From Bacillota bacterium (GTDB lineage: Bacteria > Bacillota > Bacilli > Paenibacillales > UBA4045): a DNA stretch of 64,000 nucleotides. Shown one piece after another: positions 58,832 to 64,000 of the stretch (the first letter of the stretch is position 1; each line of letters begins with the position of its first letter). The DNA lies in assembly GCA_023441055.1 (NCBI GenBank), contig JAEZQY010000005.1, positions 82,122 to 146,121 on the forward strand, read 5' to 3'. A program made the position numbers and the translations under genes. The notes under the pieces are model-generated. The model did not search any database. It had not been told where the DNA came from and was given only the letters and a program-made list of their open reading frames with translations.

Positions 58832-59710
58832 ATGAATAGAGCAGCCAGATCGATGCCGGAGAAGGCCTTTGATATGACGAATGCAATTGTATTGGCACTG
58901 CTGGCATTCGTGACGGTGTACCCGTTCTACAATATTCTAATCATGTCGCTCAATGACCCGATTGACGCTGCCCGCGGGGGGATCACCTTCTGGCCGCGCG
59001 TGTTGTCCTTCGAGAATTATAGGATGGTGTTCCAGGATGACAGCATGATCCGAGCGTTCATCGTAACCGTGTCTCGCACAGTGGTCGGTACGGGGCTGGC
59101 CGTCCTATTCACTGCGGCGTTCGCGTATGGTGTCTCCAAGTCAGAGTTGGTCGGGCGAAAATACATCCTCATGCTGGCCATTATTACGATGTACTTCAGC
59201 GGGGGATTGATCCCCTACTATCTGCTCATCGTGAAGTACCTGCACTTGAAGAATAACTTCCTGGCCTATATCCTGCCCAATCTGTTCAATGTATTCAATG
59301 CGATCATCATGCTGACCTTCTTCCGCGGCATACCGCGAGAGATGGAGGAATCTGCCAAGGTGGACGGCGCGCATGAGATCACGATCTTCGCCCGATTGAT
59401 TCTCCCGGTATCGAAGCCGGTGCTGGCGACGATCGCGCTGTTCAATGCCGTAGCGCACTGGAATGCTTGGTTCGATGCCATGCTATTCGGTGGGGCGAAC
59501 TTGAAGACGCTGCAGCAGGTGCTGATTCAGATTATTAATTCCAATAGCAACGCATCGGTTGTAGCCAGTCAGCTAGGACTCAAGAAGGTGACTGCGGAAT
59601 CTGTGAAACTGGCGACTATGGTGATTACGACACTGCCAATCGTCTTCTCGTATCCGTTTCTTCAGAAGTATTTTGTACAAGGCGTTATGATCGGTTCTGT
59701 CAAAGGGTAG
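58832..59710 (+). CDS. ABC sugar permease (LplC type), second island
   Basis: A 292-residue CUT1-type permease with six helices. The EAA loop reads MEESAKVDGAHEITIFARLILPVSKPV near residues 170-195; the C-terminus is LPIVFSYPFLQKYFVQGVMIGSVKG. GGGGG lies about 8 nt before the ATG. With the upstream permease it serves the binder encoded next. Confidence 0.94.
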   Translation: MNRAARSMPEKAFDMTNAIVLALLAFVTVYPFYNILIMSLNDPIDAARGGITFWPRVLSFENYRMVFQDDSMIRAFIVTVSRTVVGTGLAVLFTAAFAYGVSKSELVGRKYILMLAIITMYFSGGLIPYYLLIVKYLHLKNNFLAYILPNLFNVFNAIIMLTFFRGIPREMEESAKVDGAHEITIFARLILPVSKPVLATIALFNAVAHWNAWFDAMLFGGANLKTLQQVLIQIINSNSNASVVASQLGLKKVTAESVKLATMVITTLPIVFSYPFLQKYFVQGVMIGSVKG

Positions 59711-59774
59711 CTTCGGCTTCAGACGGTGATCCGTTTAAGCATATAGCAGTGATTAGAAAAAGGGAGGATAAACG

Positions 59775-61511
59775 ATGATGCGTTCCAAATGGGCAAGACC
59801 AATGCTAATATTAGCGATCTTCACCATGTTGGCCGGTGTCGTCCTGGCGGGTTGTTCGTCGAACAGCAATGAGAATGCCGGCAACACGGCCGCAACGACA
59901 GCGGAGAACAGCTCCAGCAGCAAGACGAACGAGGGAGGTCAGGATGACAGCGCTGCTGCGGATCCGAACCAGCCGAGCTGGGCGGCGGACACGTCGCCAT
60001 TCACCTTCAAGCAATACTTCTACGGGTCATGGGCGACCAACTACCTGTGGAAGGACCAGTATGCGATGAAGCTCGTGACCGATAAGACAGGCATAACGAT
60101 TGATCGGTTCCTGGCGACTGGCAATGACGATGATTTCTTGAATACGATGATCGCCGCGAATGATCTGCCGGATACACTTATGCTCGATTGGGGGCATCAG
60201 GCGGTATCCAAGCTGGTGGAGAATGGCATGGTGTACTCGCTGTCCGAGCTGATTCAGCAGCATGCGCCGAAGCTGTGGGAGCAATTGGATGAGGAGATGG
60301 TCCAATATCACTCGATTAATGGGGAACTTTACTATCTTCCGAACTTCTTCGAAACGAAGGATCGGCTGACAACAGGCATTCCTCCGGTTGGCGTAAGACC
60401 TTGGTTCATCCGCACGGATATCTATGAAGCGCTTGGTCAGCCGAAGGTGGAGACGGAGCAGGATCTACTGGACGTGCTGAAGCAGGCTAAGGCGCTGTAT
60501 CCGGATGTGTCACCTGTCGGACTGGAGAACTTCGATGTGAATTTCAATGGATTCAAGGGAAGCCGCTCGATGGATTACTTGATCTATTCCTACTCGCCTA
60601 ATCTCGATATCGTACGTAAGGATGACAGCAAGCAGATTATTGCATATCCTATGCGCGACGATGGATTCCGCGAATCATTCCGATTCCTGAACACCCTGCA
60701 TAAGGAAGGGCTGTTCGATCCGCAGCTGCTCATCTATAAGAGCGAGCAATATGAAGAGAAGCTGTACGGCGCGAACTATATCGTAGCATCCATGTATATG
60801 AATGATATGTATACCCGATTCAATCCGAAGATCGAGAGTACGCTAGGCGAAGCCTATACGTATACGATCCTCGATGGGCTGAAGGTGGACGGTCAAGAGC
60901 CGCGCTATCCGGTAACCCGACTGATGGGCTGGCAGGGCTTCTTCATCACCAAGAATGCCAAAAACCCAGAGCGAATTGTGAAATTTCTGGAGTACGCATG
61001 GTCGGATGAAGGTCAGATGGATCTGCGATATGGAACCGAGGGTGAGACGTATACGATAGTTGACGGTTCTCCGGTTCATACGCAAGAGGTCAAGGACCTG
61101 ATGCTCAGCGATAATAACGCCTGGTATGCGAAGTATGGCTTCGAGGCCTCGACCTTGATGTGGAAGGCTGGCGACCTGTGGGATAACGCGGGAACCGCGC
61201 AATTCATTCAGGATCAGCCGGATCAATACGCAGCGATTAATCTGCTGAAGAAGTACAACTATGATAATTATGCAACGGATATGAATGTGATCGAACCGGA
61301 AGGCGCATCGCCGGAGGGCGTCATTAATGCCAAGGTGAAGGATTTGTGGAATAAGACGATTCCGAAGATTGTACTGGCGAAGTCGGATGATGAATTCGAT
61401 AAGGAGTATGACAGCTTCCTGAAGCAGATGGATCAAGTCGGCGCAGAGAAAGCCGAGAAGGTGATGTACAACGAGCATATGATCGATCTGGAGAAGAAGG
61501 GCTTGAAGTAG
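59775..61511 (+). CDS. ABC transporter solute-binding lipoprotein, second island
   Basis: A 578-residue LplA-like binder. The signal peptide ends in the lipobox VLAGC (Cys27), followed by a low-complexity Asn/Ala/Thr/Ser linker. The mature domain starts near SPFTFKQYFYGSWATNYLWKD; NDLPDTLMLDWGHQAVSKLVENGMVYSLSELI and RPWFIRTDIYEALGQPKVETEQDLLDVLKQAK are typical of the family. GGGAGGA precedes a double ATG (59775, 59778). Its ligand is unknown; no sugar-processing enzyme is in this island. Confidence 0.92.
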   Translation: MMRSKWARPMLILAIFTMLAGVVLAGCSSNSNENAGNTAATTAENSSSSKTNEGGQDDSAAADPNQPSWAADTSPFTFKQYFYGSWATNYLWKDQYAMKLVTDKTGITIDRFLATGNDDDFLNTMIAANDLPDTLMLDWGHQAVSKLVENGMVYSLSELIQQHAPKLWEQLDEEMVQYHSINGELYYLPNFFETKDRLTTGIPPVGVRPWFIRTDIYEALGQPKVETEQDLLDVLKQAKALYPDVSPVGLENFDVNFNGFKGSRSMDYLIYSYSPNLDIVRKDDSKQIIAYPMRDDGFRESFRFLNTLHKEGLFDPQLLIYKSEQYEEKLYGANYIVASMYMNDMYTRFNPKIESTLGEAYTYTILDGLKVDGQEPRYPVTRLMGWQGFFITKNAKNPERIVKFLEYAWSDEGQMDLRYGTEGETYTIVDGSPVHTQEVKDLMLSDNNAWYAKYGFEASTLMWKAGDLWDNAGTAQFIQDQPDQYAAINLLKKYNYDNYATDMNVIEPEGASPEGVINAKVKDLWNKTIPKIVLAKSDDEFDKEYDSFLKQMDQVGAEKAEKVMYNEHMIDLEKKGLK

Positions 61512-61527
61512 ACCTCTATACGATTAT

Positions 61528-61574
61528 GAAGAACTCCCAAGCGGAATTTCAATTCCCTGCTTGCGGAGTTCTTC
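61528..61574 (+). terminator. Terminator after the second solute-binding protein gene
   Basis: GAAGAACTCC (61528-61537) and GGAGTTCTTC (61565-61574) pair exactly, continued by CAAGC/GCTTG inside a single bulge. No long T run. Confidence 0.7.
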
Positions 61575-61587
61575 GCTGTTCATCGTG

Positions 61588-61616
61588 GAATAAATTCCCC
61601 AGCAGTTGGCGAGACT
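61588..61616 (+). promoter_or_regulatory. Possible sigma-F promoter of dacF
   Basis: GAATA at 61588-61592 and GGCGAGACT at 61608-61616, 15 bp apart, resemble the sigma-F pattern (GYATA; GGnnAnAnT). dacF is a forespore, sigma-F gene in B. subtilis. The -35 has one mismatch. Confidence 0.4.
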
Positions 61617-61698
61617 GGTAAAGAAGTCTATGAACTTGCGATGGTATAAGGATCAAGCCAGCAATTGGATCGGTCTACCACTAGAGGAGGGGTACTGC

Positions 61699-62913
61699 TT
61701 GAGAGGAAAGAAGCAACTCGCACTAACCATATGTATGCTGATGACGGTCATGCTCGCGCCCGGCGCCGCACTCGCAAATCACGAGCAAGGACATGAGCCA
61801 GCAGCGACGGAGCAGCAGCCGAAGTCGAGCATGCCGGATCTGGCGCCGATGGCGAAGTCGGCCTTGTTGATGGATGCCGATTCGGGAACGATTATTATGG
61901 AGAAGAACGGTCATGAGCGACTGGCACCGGCCAGTATTACGAAGGTAATGACCTTGCTGCTCGTGATGGAGGCGTTGGAGCGGGGCGAGATTACGCTGAA
62001 TGAGCAAATAACAGTCAGCGAGCATGCCGCTTCGATGGGCGGCTCTCAAATCTTCCTGGAGGTTGGGGAGCAGATGACGGTAGAAGATATGCTGAAGGGT
62101 GTAGCGATGGCATCGGCGAATGACGCATCTGTTGCGCTGGCAGAGCGCATCGCTGGATCGGAGGAGCTGTTCATCCAGCGCATGAATGAACGAGCGGAGC
62201 AGCTCGGCCTGCAGAATACGAGATTCGCGAATACGAACGGCTTGCCGGCGCCGGATCACTATTCTTCCGCCTATGATATCGCCATTATGTCCCAGGCGCT
62301 GCTCAAGCATGAAGGGATTACAGCCTATACCGGCAAGTATCAGGATTATCTGCGCAATGATACGGAATCGCCATTCTGGCTCGTTAATACGAATAAGCTC
62401 GTCCGGTTCTACGAGGGTGTCGATGGTCTGAAGACCGGCTACACCAGCGAGGCGAAATTCTGTCTGACGGCTACAGCGAAGAAGGATAACTTCCGCCTGA
62501 TAGCCGTTGTGCTCGGCGAACCGGATACGAAGACGCGCAATAGCGAGATCTCGGCGATGTTCAATTACGCCTTCTCGCAGTACAGCAATATGCCGATCTA
62601 TAGCGCGGGTGATTCCATGGGTACGATGACGATCGAGAAGGGGCATGTCGAGCGTGTGGAACTGACAGCTAAGCATCGCTATAGCGTGCTGATCAAGAAG
62701 GGCTCGGATGTGAAGGATATTCGCCATGAGCTTCAGCTCCGGGCTGACTTGCGAGCACCGATCGCAATTGGGGAGTCTGTCGGCAAGCTGGTCGTGTATA
62801 AAGGGGATACACAGCTGGCCGAATTCGTCGTAGAATCACCGATCGCGGTCACGAAGGCGGGTTGGTGGACGATGACGAAGCGCACTGCAGGCAAGCTGTT
62901 CTTCCTGGATTAA
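61699..62913 (+). CDS. dacF: D-alanyl-D-alanine carboxypeptidase DacF
   Basis: A 404-residue penicillin-binding protein of the S11 family that trims peptidoglycan stem peptides and regulates cross-linking of spore cortex. A signal peptide ends near residue 27 (PGAALANHE). Active-site motifs are SITK (Ser79, Lys82), SAN (139-141) and KTG (245-247), and the C-terminus has an amphipathic anchor-like helix (KAGWWTMTKRTAGKLFFL). I chose TTG 61699, with GAGGAGGGG 7 nt upstream; the frame from 61606 adds non-homologous residues before the signal peptide. Confidence 0.95.
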   Translation: MRGKKQLALTICMLMTVMLAPGAALANHEQGHEPAATEQQPKSSMPDLAPMAKSALLMDADSGTIIMEKNGHERLAPASITKVMTLLLVMEALERGEITLNEQITVSEHAASMGGSQIFLEVGEQMTVEDMLKGVAMASANDASVALAERIAGSEELFIQRMNERAEQLGLQNTRFANTNGLPAPDHYSSAYDIAIMSQALLKHEGITAYTGKYQDYLRNDTESPFWLVNTNKLVRFYEGVDGLKTGYTSEAKFCLTATAKKDNFRLIAVVLGEPDTKTRNSEISAMFNYAFSQYSNMPIYSAGDSMGTMTIEKGHVERVELTAKHRYSVLIKKGSDVKDIRHELQLRADLRAPIAIGESVGKLVVYKGDTQLAEFVVESPIAVTKAGWWTMTKRTAGKLFFLD

Positions 62914-62966
62914 GCCGGGCGGCAGCAGGCGGATTATGTAGCTATCTGACGAGCGGCAACTAGTTT

Positions 62967-63003
62967 TGTCGTGGGGAAGGATTTTCCAGATGCTGCGTAG
63001 AAA
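62967..63003 (+). promoter_or_regulatory. Sigma-H promoter with 0A-like box upstream of spoIIAA
   Basis: GAAGGATTT at 62976-62984 fits the sigma-H -35, and GTAGAAA at 62997-63003 the -10 (one mismatch), 12 bp apart. A TGTCGTG at 62967-62973 is a 5-of-7 match to the 0A box. The B. subtilis spoIIA operon is driven by the same combination. Confidence 0.7.
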
Positions 63004-63040
63004 TGGTTGGTCACATGGGAGAAGGGGAAGGTGAACGAGC

Positions 63041-63394
63041 ATGAGTCTCCAGATTGAGATGGAGCAGCATCGCAAGGCATTGATTGTCCGGCTTAAGGGT
63101 GAGCTGGATCATCATAGCGCGGAATCGGTTAAGGCTCGCTTGGAGGAGGCAATCGAACGCGGCGATGGCTTGTATATGATCTTAAGCTTGCGCGATCTGG
63201 TATTCATGGACAGCTCCGGACTTGGGGTCATTCTAGGCCGATACAAGCAGATTAAGAACAAAGGCGGCAGGATGATTGTCTGCGAGGTCAGTTCGAGTAT
63301 GTACCGCTTGTTCGAGATGTCCGGGCTGTTCAAGATCATTACGATGGAAGTCAGCGAGCAGTCAGCCCTGTCGAGTCTGGGGGTTGCGCTATGA
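63041..63394 (+). CDS. spoIIAA: Anti-sigma-F factor antagonist SpoIIAA
   Basis: A 117-residue STAS-domain protein. Ser58 in FMDSSGLGVILGRYK is the residue phosphorylated by SpoIIAB and dephosphorylated by SpoIIE; the unphosphorylated form releases sigma F in the forespore. AAGGTG precedes the ATG. Its stop overlaps spoIIAB by 4 nt. Length is normal. Confidence 0.97.
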   Translation: MSLQIEMEQHRKALIVRLKGELDHHSAESVKARLEEAIERGDGLYMILSLRDLVFMDSSGLGVILGRYKQIKNKGGRMIVCEVSSSMYRLFEMSGLFKIITMEVSEQSALSSLGVAL

Positions 63395-63837
63395 GCTATA
63401 AGAATACGATGAATTTGCAGTTCGACAGCCGGTCTGAAAATGAATCGTTCGCGCGCATTACGGTCGCGGCATTCGTGGCCCAGCTAGACCCGACCTTGGA
63501 TGAGCTAACCGATATTAAGACGGTCATCTCGGAGGCGGTTACGAATGCGATTATTCATGGCTATGACAATCAACCGGATGGGCAAGTTGCGATTACTGCT
63601 GAAATTCATGGCGACACCGTCCACATCACGGTCAGTGATGAGGGCAGCGGGATTGTAGATGTGGAGCAAGCTAGACAGCCGCTCTATACGTCCAAGCCAG
63701 AGCTGGAGCGCTCGGGCATGGGCTTCACGATTATTGAGAATTTCATGGATGAGCTAGAGATCATATCGGCCGCGGGACAGGGCACAACCGTGCGAATGGC
63801 CAAGCGCATTGTAAGTAAGAAGGCCTTGTACAATTAA
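63391..63837 (+). CDS. spoIIAB: Anti-sigma-F factor and serine kinase SpoIIAB
   Basis: A 148-residue GHKL-fold kinase that binds sigma F and phosphorylates SpoIIAA. The N box is SEAVTNAIIHGYDN near residues 45-58, the G1 box VSDEGSGI and the G2 box RSGMGFTIIENFMD. The ATG overlaps the spoIIAA stop. In most spore formers sigF follows within a few bases; here only non-coding repeat DNA is seen in the 163 bp to the window edge. Confidence 0.97.
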   Translation: MSYKNTMNLQFDSRSENESFARITVAAFVAQLDPTLDELTDIKTVISEAVTNAIIHGYDNQPDGQVAITAEIHGDTVHITVSDEGSGIVDVEQARQPLYTSKPELERSGMGFTIIENFMDELEIISAAGQGTTVRMAKRIVSKKALYN

Positions 63838-63872
63838 GGGGCTTCGAGTGCGCGTCATATGCAATCGAGATG

Positions 63873-63996
63873 CCAGATAAACGGCTCTGCCGTCCTCCAA
63901 GTTTGCGTAGCAAACTACTTCGTAAGCAAGGGCGTTTCCGTTTTATCGTCGATATATAAGCACCTTTAAGTTGAAAACTTATAAAGTCTTATATAT
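63873..63996 (+). repeat. Dispersed modular repeat, copy B
   Basis: The longest copy: CCAGATAAACGG arm, a middle with GTTTGCGTAGCAAAC (a small dyad), the GTTTCCGTTTTATC arm, then the ATATATAAG to CTTATATAT module, bounded by a 9-bp inverted repeat. It shares its ends with 48096-48193 and its middle with the reverse complement of 50933-51020. It lies 36 bp after spoIIAB. Confidence 0.88.
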
Positions 63997-64000
63997 GAAC

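Noticed and set aside
60843..61478. 211-codon minus-strand frame
   Set aside because: Antisense to the solute-binding protein gene, rich in Ile, Leu and Arg, with no family match.
61723..62727. 334-codon minus-strand frame
   Set aside because: It is entirely antisense to dacF, whose motifs are clear, and its composition (rich in His, Arg and Leu) is that of a shadow frame.

Overview
The window comes from a spore-forming member of the Bacillota, most like Paenibacillus or a close relative. The evidence is the set of sporulation genes (spoIIIAA-AH, spoIVB, spo0A, spoIIM, dacF, spoIIAA-AB, mciZ), AGGAGG-type ribosome binding sites, frequent TTG and GTG starts, and a gene order that largely follows the Bacillus subtilis spoIIIA-to-spoIIA region. 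No tRNA, rRNA, CRISPR array, transposase or phage gene was seen.

Layout. 1-1527: a truncated UPF0756 membrane gene, a phosphosulfolactate synthase homologue and yqhV. 1533-7198: a sigma-E-type promoter, the eight-gene spoIIIA operon and its terminator. 7318-13575: accB-accC, the Asp23-family gene yqhY with amaP and a DUF2273 gene, then nusB, folD, xseA and xseB. 13581-17803: ispA, a large structured RNA that I identify as OLE RNA (about 14566-15255), its membrane partner oapA, and dxs. 17812-23898: tlyA, an unknown membrane-anchored protein, argR, recN, a 24-bp tandem repeat, spoIVB and spo0A; spo0A has a sigma-H promoter flanked by 0A boxes. 24106-27823: an accessory insert with a lipoprotein, a GH105-like hydrolase and a 610-residue protein I do not recognise. 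27867-37455: a DUF2627 gene, the bkd operon (lpd, bkdAA, bkdAB, bkdB), the 33-residue prli42, a tripeptidase, a long mciZ, nudF, an endonuclease Q homologue and spoIIM.

37606-49908: fur, then a second accessory island: an ABC solute-binding protein, a YesM/YesN-type two-component system, two permeases, an alpha/beta hydrolase, two phosphatases and an unknown protein. It is followed by a uracil permease on the minus strand and yqzK. 49986-54902: xerD, deoB, pupG and pdp. 55066-61511: a third accessory island with a second two-component system, two permeases and a solute-binding protein. 61699-63837: dacF, then spoIIAA and spoIIAB from an internal sigma-H/0A promoter. The window ends in a repeat element that sits where sigF (spoIIAC) would be expected to start.

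How the genes work together. The backbone joins the phosphorelay output (Spo0A), the forespore switch (SpoIIAA/AB), the mother-cell programme (SpoIIIA, SpoIIM, MciZ) and the engulfment checkpoint (SpoIVB) with housekeeping genes for fatty-acid, isoprenoid, folate, nucleoside and branched-chain metabolism. The two ABC islands each encode importer parts and a dedicated sensor but no ATPase, so they probably share an ATPase encoded elsewhere. The most notable items are OLE RNA with oapA, a modular repeat family present three times (one copy interrupting spoIIA, one forming the 3' end of a gene), a paired direct-repeat motif with fixed spacing at two promoters of the first ABC island, and an MciZ homologue about twice the usual length that overlaps its convergent neighbour.
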